Shown here: in pieces, positions 33,178-43,900 of the stretch
Layout: each line of letters starts with the position of its first letter
How positions within the stretch are numbered: the stretch's first letter is position 1
Origin: Paramacrobiotus metropolitanus
Taxonomy: Eukaryota; Tardigrada; Eutardigrada; Parachela; Macrobiotidae
Direction: 5' to 3'
NCBI RefSeq assembly: GCF_019649055.1
Contig: NW_026570221.1
Coordinates: forward strand, 3,658,001-3,722,000
Length of the DNA stretch: 64,000 nucleotides
The notes under the pieces: model-generated
The model's database searches: none
What the model saw: only the letters and a program-made list of their open reading frames with translations
Told to the model about the DNA's origin: nothing
Position numbers and translations under genes: made by a program

Positions 33178-34264
33178 ATGGCTTGTGCCGCGATAAGCGA
33201 TTTCGCGTTGTTTTTCTTGGCTTCTGCGGGTATTTTACTCGTGAACGCTGTGCCAACAAAACGGGAGACTAGCCTTTCCGGAATGCTGGGCGCACTGGAT
33301 CGTCTTACGGCGGCACTGGAGACATGCTGGAACTACACCGGTATAAGACGACAAACTGGATTCCGATTAGTGCCCATCAGGATTGTCTCTCCGCCAACAT
33401 AACACAATATTATGTGCATTTACTTCTGCTACGTAATCTGAACGCTAAACTGCCAACTAACATCTTCTCGTATCCACAGCGTGGAATCTAATCATCCAAG
33501 CGGAGCAGGCACACCGGGGGAAGAATCCTGTCTGGCTGCCGCAGCTCTCGAGGCCCCCTCCCGACCCTAAAGGTCACGTGCACCGTCCCTACCTGGACGA
33601 GACGATCAGCCTGCCGTGTGCGGTTGGATCAAGTCAGCCGAATGATGTGGTGTGGAAACACAAAGGTCACCAGTTACCCCTTAACCAGACGACGGGAGCC
33701 GTTCGCCACAGCCGCGCTCATGACAACGCCCTGATCCTGCACAACGTCACCTACGCGGCGTGGGGCAAGTTCGAGTGCCACCAGCGCTGTCCGAACTCCG
33801 GATTAGGAACGTTCTGCCTGCAAGCAGAACACTGGGTCTTCCCCAAACCTCTTCCCGATGTCCACGAGGTGTACGCGCAGTTAATGCCGGAGGTCACTGT
33901 GCCGCGATACATGCCGTTCGCGGTGACCTGTCAGCTGGATTTCCCCTGTGGTCCCAATCCGGCGCAGCACTTCATCTGGCGCTACCGCGGAATGTACCTG
34001 GCCTGGCCGCCGGGTCACTACCTGCAGCAGACGGCCTGTATCGAAAAAGACCGGCAGACGCTGATGATCCACACCACCTACTCCGAGATAACGGGCGCCG
34101 ACGGCCGCCTGCACTGCGCCTCCACGCTGACGCTGCACGTGCCCTGGCCGAACCACACCGGAGCCAAGCTGGCGTGCTGGGCACGCTCCGACACCACGCA
34201 GCAGGAGTGGTACATCCTCACCACTCCCGTCCGGTTTAATGGGAGTTTACCCTTCCCCGTATAA
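33178..34264 (+). CDS. Ig-D: secreted two-Ig-domain protein
   Basis: Exons 33178..33340 and 33480..34264 are joined by a 139-bp phase-1 intron (donor ACACCG|GTATAA, acceptor TATCCACAG), giving 315 residues. The leader is FALFFLASAGILLVNAVP. Domain 1: C101, W113 (VVWKHKGHQLPLNQTTG), NALILHNVTYAAWGKFEC with C154. Domain 2: FAVTCQLDFPCGP with C205, W221, LHCASTLTLHV with C267, and LACWARSDTTQQEW with C287. N-glycosylation sites include NQT, NVT, NHT and NGS. It has an intact first cysteine in domain 2, unlike Ig-A and Ig-B, and is the most diverged of the four. No transmembrane segment is present. It shares gene structure, exact length and the terminal -PV with its paralogs. Function unknown. 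Confidence 0.75.
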
Positions 34265-34424
34265 ACGCCGGCGTGAGTGGCATAGTGTCACCGCTTAAGG
34301 GATTTGGAAAGGTCCATAGCACTACATTCGTGTACATTGAGGGGAATATTGGCTTTCGCGCACTCCCAAACACTTTTTTGGGTTGCTTTTTGAGCGCAAC
34401 ATCCGGTTCGTAAGTTATTAGCGA

Positions 34425-34430
34425 AATAAA
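34425..34430 (+). promoter_or_regulatory. Nearest AATAAA downstream of Ig-D, inside the foldback element
   Basis: AATAAA lies 161 bp after the Ig-D stop and within the left arm of foldback copy C. It may serve as the Ig-D poly(A) signal. This rests on position only. Confidence 0.35.
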
Positions 34431-34545
34431 ATTCCATAAGTTTAAACGCGCGGAGGTGTACCAAAAGTCTCATTATGAACCGATGCACGGATGAACCGAT
34501 GCACCGATGAACCGATCTTCAAATTTTTCACGAAAACGCACATTA

Positions 34546-34733
34546 CAGTAAAATCTGTGAGATTGAACATCACAAAAGGGAGACCCCCGATAGCTGCCTT
34601 TGGGGGTCCGTCTTGCTGCCCCCGGGGGCCCCCCAAGTTGGTGCCCAGGGCAGCTACTGCGAATATTGAACACTCGTCTACTTTCAACACTTTTAAAGGA
34701 ACCGTAGGTGTTCAATGTACACAGATTTTACTG
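34546..34733. mobile_element. 188-bp Tc1/mariner-type MITE nested in foldback copy C
   Basis: The ends CAGTAAAATCTGTGAGATTG and CACAGATTTTACTG are inverted repeats, flanked by TA on both sides (34544-34545 and 34734-34735). Removing it restores the palindromic register of the host element. The interior is GC-rich with G/C runs (GACCCCC, CCCCCGGGGGCCCCCC). Confidence 0.8.
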
Positions 34734-35072
34734 TACTATGAAGATCGTTTTGGTACCGAACCAGCTTTCTATAATTTTTTTCAAATTTTAAATAATTTTA
34801 AAAACTTTTGAAATTCATTTTAGAATTTGAAAAAAATGGTAGAAAGCTGGTTCGGTACCAAAACGATCTTCATATTAATGTGTGTTTTCGTGCAAAATTT
34901 GAAAAGCATCGGTTCATAATCAGACTTTTGGTACATGGTTATTTCGCCAATATATACGAATCCTTTGGCTACAAAATATCATAAAGCAATGCAAAAAAAG
35001 TGTTTAGGAGTGCGCGACAGAGAACGTTCCCGTGTATATACCCGAATTTGCTACTACGTACCGGGCCAAATC

Positions 35073-36970
35073 ATTTATTAAGCTTCTTTCTACTAATAAA
35101 TTATTATTCATAGAATGAGAGAAAAATTATAACCAGGAACTCATGTCACTTTCGTGACAACGGGAAGGCTCTAATTTAGTCTAGTCCGTTCAACCTTTGT
35201 CTGTGTGATACCAAAAGCGTAGCGTGACGTCAGAATCACTGAAAGCTTGGTATGCTTTTTCTTTCTTTGCTTTCAGAATTAAATCGTCGGGTTCTTAAGG
35301 TACGCAACGATCTGTACGCCTAAGAAACCGAGCCAGTAGTTAAATGTCCTTATTCTTACGGTCGCAGATTTTCATTCACACTGACGTTGATAGTCTTACG
35401 ACTTACGGTTTATTCTCAATGTATCCGTCACCAGCTTCCTCGAAGCGCTACATCAGCAAGTCAGGTTTTAGCTACACTTGTAGGATCGCTTCGGTACAAC
35501 TGGAACAGCGACTCGTCTGATTTCCAAAGGTTACTATTGAGCGCTATGCCGCTGAAGATACTGTCGATGCCTTTGTAATTTCCAGCACCATCCACGCAGT
35601 TCTTAAGGCAGCATTCTCATTTCTTAGGGACGCGGAACGGTCCCGAAACCCAGAAATGTTCCGAGGCAACAATTTTGTGACACCGCGATTTTTTCTTCTG
35701 AAAGATCTTCACCGACCGAAATCCTCCATGACTGGTTTCTCCAACAAGCGAAGCGGGGTTTTGTCGTCTGTGGTGTTGTTGCGGCCGTTAAAGTGGCGGA
35801 CGCCAAAGATTATACAGATATTATTAACCAAGATTCTCCAAAGGAAATGATAAATTAGAAAAGTGCACTCGCTTCTGGAATCTGGCGCGCACTGCATAAC
35901 CGCAGCGTAGCAGGAATGCGAGTACTACATTTATTAGGTGGCCCCGTAATTGTTATCATGTTTATCTAAATCGCAGTTTCTAGACCATGAAGTGCGTATA
36001 TATATAAAATAAATCCCAGTATCCGGTGAAACCTACCGGACAGATGAACAACCCGCTCTTCTGGGAATATGGCAAAACTTTCCAAGTTTGATATTTGTTT
36101 TTGGAAAGGGCAGAATATTTTTCAAGAGTTCCGGCAAAAATCTTGCCGGCAATCCGGATAAATATTCCGCCAAACCTATTTGAACAGGGAATATTTGCGG
36201 TTCTAATTACGGCCGATGTACTCCGGACCCATTGGATCGAGGCATGGTTTGGCAGGTTGTATACGTGTTGCTCATCAATAGTCAGTACAGTTTTTAAATT
36301 CCATCCAAGACGAAGGAAACGGATATAAGTCTAGTAATTTGTACTTGCTCAAAATCCGAGTTGAGGGCGGTAACTTTTCCGGCAAAAAGCAAAAGTTTTT
36401 GCAACATGAGCTGATCATTAAATACGGTTTAAATACTTTCAGGTTAGAATAATGTAGCCATTCCAAGATGCTGCACCACTCTGGACGCGTTGTGGCGGTT
36501 ACGCACAACCCAAAAACAAAAATCGATCGATACAATCATGGTGAGAGTAGCCGGTTTTGCTGCTATCATCCGCATAAAAAAAAAAATCTTCGCATGAGCA
36601 TGCGACACGGCGAGAGAGAGAATGTGTACGTGCAAGATGTGTGAGCAAGGAAGATTTACTCCGCCCCATCTTGTGGCATGCCTATTTATCTCATGTATAA
36701 ACAGCAATCCAGTCTCAATCTCCTGGGTCATGTTCAAACCGGAATCATATCTAAGAGCGTTCAGCGCTGGCAGTATTTTTTTAGTATATTCAGTATCAAA
36801 TTTTGTAGTGTTTTAGGTTGCAGTACATTTTATGATGGCAGACTGATTTTTCCCTGCCTGATCATTAACAAACTGATCTCTTTAACTCATCTTTCGCCTA
36901 CTTCACGGAAATTGTGACGGAACACATATACATATATAATTGCTTTATTCCAAACTCCGATACCATAAGC
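35073..36970. other. Mostly noncoding; possible decayed coding relic at 35.5-35.85 kb
   Basis: Between about 35540 and 35850 protein-like stretches occur in successive + frames (EDTVDAFVISSTIHAVLKAA, then AKRGFVVCGVVAAVKVADAK to a stop near 35852). This suggests an old frameshifted exon of unknown type. 35860-36050 repeats sequence from 31415-31690. Otherwise nothing is recognised up to the serpin. Confidence 0.3.
35090..35166 (+). repeat. Direct repeat right of Ig-D (pair of 32797)
   Basis: Second copy of the 77-bp direct repeat; it starts 17 bp beyond foldback copy C. Confidence 0.75.
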
Positions 36971-38836
36971 ATGGGTACTGATTGCCGTTTGGACTTTTGT
37001 GTAAAGGTTTACAAACGTCTTTGTGCGCAAGGATCCAAGGAAACTAATGCGCTGTGGTCGCCGCTCTGTGCGGAACTCGCTCTTGTTATGGCTTGCGTTT
37101 ATGCAAAGGGGGAAACGCGACAACAAATGATTGATTTACTGGGACTCAGCGAGGACTACACGCTGGAGCACTTTGCCGCGTTGCTGACGGAAATAAAAAG
37201 GAACGCTGACCAAAACGACGCGCCTCCAAAGTGTATGTTTTTGAATTGATACGTTGACGAAGATTTTCCCATCAAAACCACTTACACCGACACTGCGCAC
37301 CTTGTTCAACACCGTCTGCCATCCTGCGCGCTTTCGCGCCGAACCCATTGAAGCCGTGGAGCGCATAAACAAACTTGTGGAGGATTCTACTTCCGGCACC
37401 ATCCGCGATATACTGGTTCCTTCGGACATAACGCCCGATACGGCGTTTATACTGATCAGCGCGGTGTATTTTCAAGCGGAATGGAACCGTGTGTTTCCCG
37501 AGCGGGGCACCGTCAAGAAACCCTTCACCCTGGCCGACGGCCGCACCGTGATGGTGGATACCATGCACGTGTTGATGGACTGCCAGTATTACGAAAGTAA
37601 AGAATTAGGCGGCGCGCGGTTTCTGCATGCAGTTGTGGTACGGCGACAAGCGCTCTAGCACTTGCTTCTTTCTGCCGGGAAAGAACGATGGATCTCCCAC
37701 GTGGACACCCGGTTCCGCATTGTCGGGTCTCCAGCAGGCCTTGACGCCGATGATGCTGGAAAAGGCGCTGGACTCGCTGCAGCCCATCACGTACGGGCCG
37801 GTACGGCACAATCCAGTTGCCGAAGTTCTCCATAGAGCAGAGCATCGACCTGGAGAGCACGCTGCAGGATCTGGGAATGCGGTCGGCTTTCAAAACCACT
37901 GCCGACTTCTCCGGCATAACGTCGGCACCCATCTGCATAGACAAGATTAAACACAAGGTTTACATAGGTAAGCACGATAAAAAGTTTGGATAAGTTTTCA
38001 CAGGTTTTATGTAGTTTTCAGGCTTTTCCTTGTTTTTCTCAGGTAGTTTTAGATTTTTCTTATGTTTTCCCAGATTTTTAAGTTTTTTAAGTTACTGTAT
38101 TTCTAAGGCTTTTTTTCACTTTCTTAGTTTTTCTAAGCTATTACTGCTGAAAAAAATTTATCGCTGTTAGTAACAAGTAGTACTATTATTCTTGTGATTA
38201 TTGTCGTATGAATTATTCTGGAGACTTTGTGCATGCTGTGATGAATCGCACCGTTGCAATTTCATCGTTGCACATGTGCAACCTTTTCAGAACGATTGGT
38301 CGTCTCAGACGTCCGCCGCTCGTTTTGGCCCCTAAACCGTCCGAAACGACCAGGGGCAGCCTAAACGACCGCCGTAAATTTTGCCCACTCAGTTTTTTTA
38401 ACGTTTTTTTTTATAATGAACAATTGGAATAACTCTAATTTCGTATCCGGTCATTTCAGCCTGAGTGTGATTTCGTATCCGGTCGGTTCTGCTTGAGTGT
38501 AATTTCGTATCAGGTCATTTCTGCCTGAGTGTAATTTCGTATCCGGTTGTTACTGAATAACAACGACGGGTTACGAAATTGTTCCTAATCACACACGCCA
38601 GAGGCCCAGAACGAATCAGCTTCTGTATCTGAGTTGTTCACTATGTTTATTCAGATGTCAGTGAGAGAGGAACGGTTGCGTCCGCGGCAACAGCGGAGAG
38701 ATTTGTATACTGTAGTGCGCCACGCCGGACCAGCGTCGAATTTGCCGCCGATCGACCCTTTATGTTCCTGCTGCGGCACGAGCAAACCGGCACAGTCCTG
38801 TTTATCGGGCACGTTGTTGACCCGTCTGCGAAATGA
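36971..38836 (+). pseudogene. Serpin pseudogene with intact reactive-centre-loop exon
   Basis: Exon 1 (about 36971..37967) shows serpin order: LDFCVKVYKRLCAQ, NALWSPLCAELALVMACVYA, RINKLVEDSTSGTIRDIL, TAFILISAVYFQAEWNRVF, LQLWYGDKRSSTCFFLPG and TIQLPKFSIEQSIDLESTLQ to HKVYI. A phase-1 intron (GT at 37968, AG at 38653-38654) leads to exon 2 (38655..38836), which begins DVSERGTVASAATAERFVY and ends RPFMFLLRHEQTGTVLFIGH and DPSAK. The hinge ERGTVASAAT fits an inhibitory serpin. Counting the usual 17 residues places P1-P1' near Cys-Ser, uncertain. Lesions: in-frame TGA at 37247, and frame changes near 37290-37300, 37620-37628 and 37800-37807. No signal peptide is visible. Poly(A) signal AATAAA at 38939. 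Confidence 0.85.
38436..38560 (+). repeat. 32-bp tandem repeat, ~4 units, in the serpin intron
   Basis: The unit starts TAATTTCGTATCCGGTCATT and continues TCTGCCTGAGTG. There are three full units and a partial fourth with scattered changes. Confidence 0.75.
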
Positions 38837-41194
38837 AGAAAATGGCACAGTCTACATTACGTGAATAATATCGTCGCAGTACAATTTAGTTTAGTAAGGA
38901 TAGTTAGGGGGTTCATTCCAGTGCTATCCGTTCCGGTAAATAAATTTTACATTACTTAATAATCGAGGCTGCCGGGCCGTAGGAATTTCGCACTCTTTTG
39001 CACAAATACCACGCTACAGCGTGGATCGTGCTGCCTCGTTTTCGCGGTTCACATCGTACAGTGAAATTGTGGATGGCGAATTGTGGATGGCGCCCCGCTA
39101 GTCGGCTGCCGTCATACGATTGTTTGTGTTTTTGTCGGATTCCAGGTGTTCCGAAAAAAACGCAATTCGTGTTTGAGTATTTGGTGATATCAGCACCACG
39201 TATGATAGTTAGGTTTGTTGTGCAGCTGGTTAATAATAGTAACTGCAAATGCTGGTTACCGCATCCAAGGATTAGTCGTGTAGGTTGGAAATATAAGAAA
39301 ACAAATAAATAAAATAAACGGTACAACTAGAAATAGTAAAGCGTAGTTATGGTAACAGTAATAACTAGCGGTGGTTGCGAATCACACTGTTGCACGAGCG
39401 CGAGCGCAAAATTATTTACCACTGGGCAATGGTTCTGGGATTGTGGAATTGGAAAAGCGTGACGTACGCTCTTCGTGGCTTCAGACAAATTTTATGCTCT
39501 TGACGAAGACTTATTGCAACACCACGCGGCTCGCGCTCGGTGCAAACAACACGAATTCTGCAGCGATGCATGTATAGTTGTAGCTGCAACAGATGCACGA
39601 TTTTCCCATACTGCTTCCATAATATGTGCCTCAGTCTGCACAGTGATTGTCGAGTATGTGCGGACCTGACGGACTGAGCACGTCCATCCCAGTGCTGCAG
39701 ATGGCCGCCAGGAAGTACACCGCTGAACCTGAATGAACAAGGATCCGTCTCGTTATACGCAAACGAACAAAGCTCATGCATGGGATAACTCACAGAGTGA
39801 GGAACTCCCGGTCCATTGGGGCGGGTGATTCCAACGCCTCCACCCAGCGCCCATGTACGTTCATTATTTTGGCGTGGATGCTCTCACCAACGGCCGGACA
39901 GTTGTCGTTGACGGTGGCGATGCAACGGCGACACTACTCGGCGGGGCGTGTCCGTGCAGCGGAAGCGCAGGAACGGAATCGGCATGTCCAAGTAGACTCC
40001 AGCGTATGACGTGATCACTCGGACGCCCGGCTTCCAACCAGGCCGTGTATCGCCGGCGCCCCTGCGAGATTGACGGCTGTAATTGGCTATTAATAACATA
40101 ACCAAATAATCGACCGCAGCGTAGCGAAGGTCCTTTATCTTCAGCGCTAATGCAAAATCCGATCAGCATCCATTCGTCGGTCACGAAATGCACATTTGCA
40201 CCGCGCACCGCCGTGCACCGCACACCGCCGCAACATACACACCGCCGCGAAATGCACATTTGCACGGTGGCTTTAATAACAGACGCACATATGCACAGTG
40301 GCCGTATATACTCACACCCCACGTCACTCGCGGTGTCCATTCGTCGGTCACCGCCACCAAATGCACATAGTCATGGTGGCCACCACTCCTAACCACATCT
40401 TCTGGCAATTTCTTGATTCTGTGTAACATCGGTCCGTTTTGACCATCGCATTCTACGTACGTACTCCAGTACACGTATGATAAAACGTATTCCAAGGTTT
40501 CTACTTAGTCAGTACTCAGTACTCACCATCAGTTATTCTACTCGGTTATTTGAGTAAAACAACAGGAAATATGCGGTGAATGGGGCACAATACATGGGAA
40601 TACGGTAAGATGATGCAGAGAGCAGTAGCATAAATAAGCGAAATAACACAGTCTGGATAATTTTGAGGATACAAGCAGAATATGATACTGCTTGTACCGG
40701 ATACAGACCAACAAAAGGTACACAATCTCCTGAAAGTGTTTTTCGACTATGAAAATACTCTGACACTGTGGTCTGTGGATACAGGTTAAAACACATGCCC
40801 GGAAATATTTTAGCAATCGCCGTGCCATGGGTGTTATCCTTAGCTGAAATTTTTTATCGCTTGCCAATGTCGAAAACAGAGCGCAATTAGGGATGTTCTC
40901 GTGCAGACGCGCTTCGATAATTCCCTGTACACCTCATGCGCTGCTAATATTTCAGGGTCAGAGCATTGCGGATTTTACACAGGTAGCTACTTAGCAGTAG
41001 CTATATTTTTTTACCCGTGTACTGCGTGTTCTCAAGTTACTTCACCTTTTACCTTCACACTAAAATGTAGGAAATTAATTTCTCTGCAATTTGGTTTCTA
41101 ACATGCCCAAGAAAACCGAAATAAGAAACTGTATACTTGAAGTGGCCGAAATCTGATGAGTGAGACAAAGGAGAGGAATGATTATTGTTAAGGA
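38837..41194. other. Intergenic; interspersed repeats, one unclassified minus-strand frame
   Basis: 39363..39548 is the inverted partner of the repeat at 12213..12395. 40140-40400 has scattered copies of AAATGCACATTTGCAC and CACCGC-rich tracts. A minus-strand frame is listed separately. No gene was recognised in the remainder. Confidence 0.4.
39416..39933 (-). other. Unclassified minus-strand open frame, possibly one real exon
   Basis: The frame is open for about 172 codons. Its upstream third looks protein-like (CRRCIATVNDNCPAVGESIH, then MNVHGRWVGGVGITRPNGPG) and ends at CTCT|GTGAGT (39793), a good donor. The downstream part overlaps an interspersed repeat (39416-39548), so it is unlikely to be coding there. 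The upstream AG lacks a pyrimidine tract. No family is recognised. Confidence 0.25.
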
Positions 41195-41867
41195 AAGTGG
41201 CCCGGTACACGGTACCATATTCGTGTACATGCACCGAAACTTTCACTTTCGCGCACTCCCAAACACATTTTTGTCTCGGTTTATGGCATTGTGTAGCAAG
41301 ATGATTTGTATACACTGACGAGAAAACCGTTTGTGCGCTCAACATCCGGCTCGGCAGCTATGGCTGTTCGAAAATTCCCAAAAGTTTAAATGCATTCAGG
41401 TGTACCAAAAATCTCATTATGAACCGATCTCATTCAAATTTTGCACATAAATGCAAATAGCCACGAAGAACGACTTTACACCGATCCACTGTTATAGCAT
41501 GTTTTTCGAATTTTAAAATGAATTTCAAAAATTTGAAGTTCATTTCAAAATTTGAAAAAAAATCATGAAAGTCTGGATCGGGGTAAAAACGATCTTCATG
41601 GCCATGTGCATGTACGTGCAAAATTTGAAAGGGATCGGTCCATAATGAGACTTTTGGTACACTTGAATGCATTTAAACTTTTGGGAATTTTCGAACAGCC
41701 ATAACTCCCGAACCGGATGTTGCGCGCACAAATGGATTTTACGCCTTTGTATACAAATCTGCTGGCTACAGAATGTCATAAGACAAAGCAAGGAACCGTT
41801 TCGGAGTGCGCGAAAATGAACATTTTCTTGCATGTTCACGAATTTGGTACCATGTACCGGGCCAGTT
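41195..41867. mobile_element. Palindromic foldback element, copy D (best preserved)
   Basis: This is a 673-bp near-perfect palindrome. GGCCCGGTACACGGTACCAT at the left mirrors ATGTACCGGGCC at the right, and the arms pair throughout (ATTCGTGTACATGC / GCATGTTCACGAAT; AACATCCGG / CCGGATGTT; GGTGTACCAAAA / TTTTGGTACAC). The centre is AT-rich near 41510-41570. It has no coding capacity and may transpose in trans. Confidence 0.8.
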
Positions 41868-42364
41868 CACTTAATATGCTGTGAGTGAGAGCCGCTCCAG
41901 TACTAAACAGGCTGGATTGTGCCGGTAACACGATTGCCGGATATGACAATGGCGCCGGCTTCGCGAAGCCCGCCTGCTCAGCAGTCCCGGCAAGCATCCA
42001 TCAAGGATTCTTGATCCTCGGACAGACTGCGCTTGGTGGAGTCGTCAAGGTCACCGGGTCCTTTCCCACTCGTGCCAACACTCGAAAGCCCACATACAGT
42101 ATGTGGGCTGCCGGGTGTACGTTCGAGTAGTGTAGCGACAAACATAGACCGGTCGACAAAAGTTTGTAGGATACCAGGCACACAACAACTCAACCTGGAA
42201 TCCCATGATTTATGTCTATTATATTCATACAAACTTACCGTCCAAAACCGTAAATATTCGGACGCGTGAACACGTCGTGACTCGTCAGTTTACGATAATA
42301 TACTGTAAACGTATGAATAAAAATTAATATCGTCTAAGTCAGAATGTATCTAACGTTTATAAGG
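41868..42364. other. Intergenic, nothing recognised
   Basis: An open frame at 41885..42130 (+) has no recognisable content. A CCCACATACAGTATGTGGG palindrome lies near 42091. No feature is supported. Confidence 0.4.
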
Positions 42365-42603
42365 GTGTGATTGACGCGACTGAAGCTCTAGGCGTGTCCC
42401 GTGGTGGCATCCTCCGCCAACGAAATCGGCTGGCTCCTTGCTCCCTTCGCAGACTGTCCCAACTTCGTGCATCCAGGCTATATCGCGCCAGTCGAAGTCG
42501 GCGGGATCACTGTGTCCTCTGGCGAACGCGGTCGGTACACCACGCATTGCGTCACTATTGCGCCCGGCGCCAGTTCCGGATGCGGTCCTCTTGTCCGCTA
42601 ATA
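42365..42603 (-). pseudogene. Relic of an Ig-family gene (fifth paralog, domain 1 only)
   Basis: Read on the minus strand, it aligns to domain 1 of Ig-A and Ig-B at DNA level: AGCGGACAAGAGGACCGCATC, then TGCGTGGTGTACCGACCGCG, then the ADFDWRDIAWMHE stretch (compare ADVDWRQVSWVHQ), CCACGGGACACG and TTCAGTCGCGTCAATCACAC. The frame is broken by several indels, and no domain 2, leader exon or splice sites remain. Confidence 0.75.
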
Positions 42604-43077
42604 CACGCTACACTACGGTGATGCAAATTAGGAACTGCAGTAGCTGCAGATTCTTGCAGGTATTGACTACCGACGCAATTAAAGCCCGCGTGCGGTGGCC
42701 CGGGCTTCTGATGCCGAGGTGCACATTTTCAAAAATTAATCTGCGAGCTCATATAAACTTCTGCATTTTGTTTGGCAACGCCCTGTTGATCACAGTAAAT
42801 GTAAATATTTTTCAAACATACTACGAAAGTATACTACCTTTCCACAAAAAAAACGAGAATTTTCCGAATTAAGAGGCGGCATATGTTCGATGGTCAGTAC
42901 TCGCGCTTATTTGACGGCTGTATAGTGCCGTAAAACAATTAAACAGAGCAAGCAACTGGATTAGGTTCGCCAAGGCAAAATTTTGGATTTCCGTTAATAG
43001 TGCCCGTTCTCCACGTGTGATTTCCACTCTCATATACGAGTACGTAAGCAAGTTAATATATACGTACAGTAAATATA
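42604..43077. other. Intergenic, nothing recognised
   Basis: AT-rich DNA with no supported gene or repeat. Confidence 0.4.
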
Positions 43078-43270
43078 GGGGGCAAAACTAAGCGTGTTCC
43101 ACGGTTCCCCTGTATTGCTGCCGTCACCCGCCTGGAGTGTGACGTTACGGCAGTACATACGGTTAAATCTGGCGCGGTACATAAGCGCCATGTTTAGCCA
43201 CAACGTAAACCTCCAGACGGGTGACGGCAGCAATACAGGGGAACCGTGGAACACGTTTAGTTTTGCCCCC
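43078..43270. mobile_element. 193-bp palindromic MITE, copy 1
   Basis: GGGGGCAAAACTAAGCGTGT and the following TTCCACGGTTCCCCTGTATT are mirrored exactly at the right end (AATACAGGGGAACCGTGGAA, ACACGTTTAGTTTTGCCCCC). The flanks are TATA on both sides. A diverged copy lies at 58027..58218. Confidence 0.8.
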
Positions 43271-43900
43271 TATATATATTTCTATGAAGCAAGCACTTAC
43301 AAGCACCAGGTAGGAAACGGCCAGTGTAACTCACAAGGCGGACGCATGCTGATTGCGGATCGAAGTGGAAGTTGTGCTTATTGTGAACTGCGATCGTTGC
43401 TCTCCTTAAGCAGAGTTACAAGATTTCGAGATACTGAACTCCTTCAGACCTTCGAAATTATTGCAACCCAGCTGTTGAAGGAAGAAAGTACGGGCTTATC
43501 TGGCTTATCAAAGTATCGGTGAACTAAGACTAAACAATAACCGCGATGCGGTGAGGCCGATGGAGGGTTGGTTGCGCGCGTAACTGCTTACTTGATTGCT
43601 CGTTGGCAATCCAGCAACCATTTATGCGCGCAGCAGAAAGGCAACTGAAAAACTAGGACGGCAAATAAAGTTTTTTTTATGAATTGCATATTTGTATGGA
43701 GAATTCTCCGTCGGGCGAATTACGATCGTTGAGTTTGAAACTCTCAAGAGACACAACTTCTTTCAGGACTTCGAAATTGTTACAACTCAGCTGTTGAAGG
43801 AAGAAAGTATGGGTTTTGCTGGCTTATTAAAGTATAGGTAAATGTAAGATTAAGATTAAGTAAGCGAAGCGCGATGGTCGAAGGAGGAGATCCTTCTTTT
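43271..43900 (+). repeat. CTTACAAGCA / TTCAGACCTTCGAAAT repeat family, two adjacent copies
   Basis: The first copy (43285-43570) contains GCACTTACAAGCACCAGGTAGGAAACGG, GCTCTCCTTAAGC, TTCAGACCTTCGAAAT and CAGCTGTTGAAGGAAGAAAGTA. A second, partial copy is at about 43700-43880. Other copies are at 50436-50630 (inverted) and 58230-58545. The region may be part of a larger transposon, but its boundaries are unclear. Confidence 0.55.

Larger units (their letters stand above)
34301..35072. mobile_element. Palindromic foldback element, copy C, with nested insertion
   Basis: The left end GATTTGGAAAGGTCCATAGCA mirrors the right end GTACCGGGCCAAATC (35058-35072). Arms match copies A, B and D (GCGCACTCC...; AACATCCGGTTCG...; GGTGTACCAAAAGTCTCATTATGAACCGAT). 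Near 34480-34515 the left arm has a tandem CGGATGAACCGATGCA expansion. A TA-flanked MITE is inserted at 34546. It begins 37 bp after the Ig-D stop codon. Confidence 0.75.

Noticed and set aside
40140-40400. Repeated AAATGCACATTTGCAC motifs as a CRISPR-like array
   Set aside because: Irregular spacing and a eukaryotic context; simple local duplication explains it.
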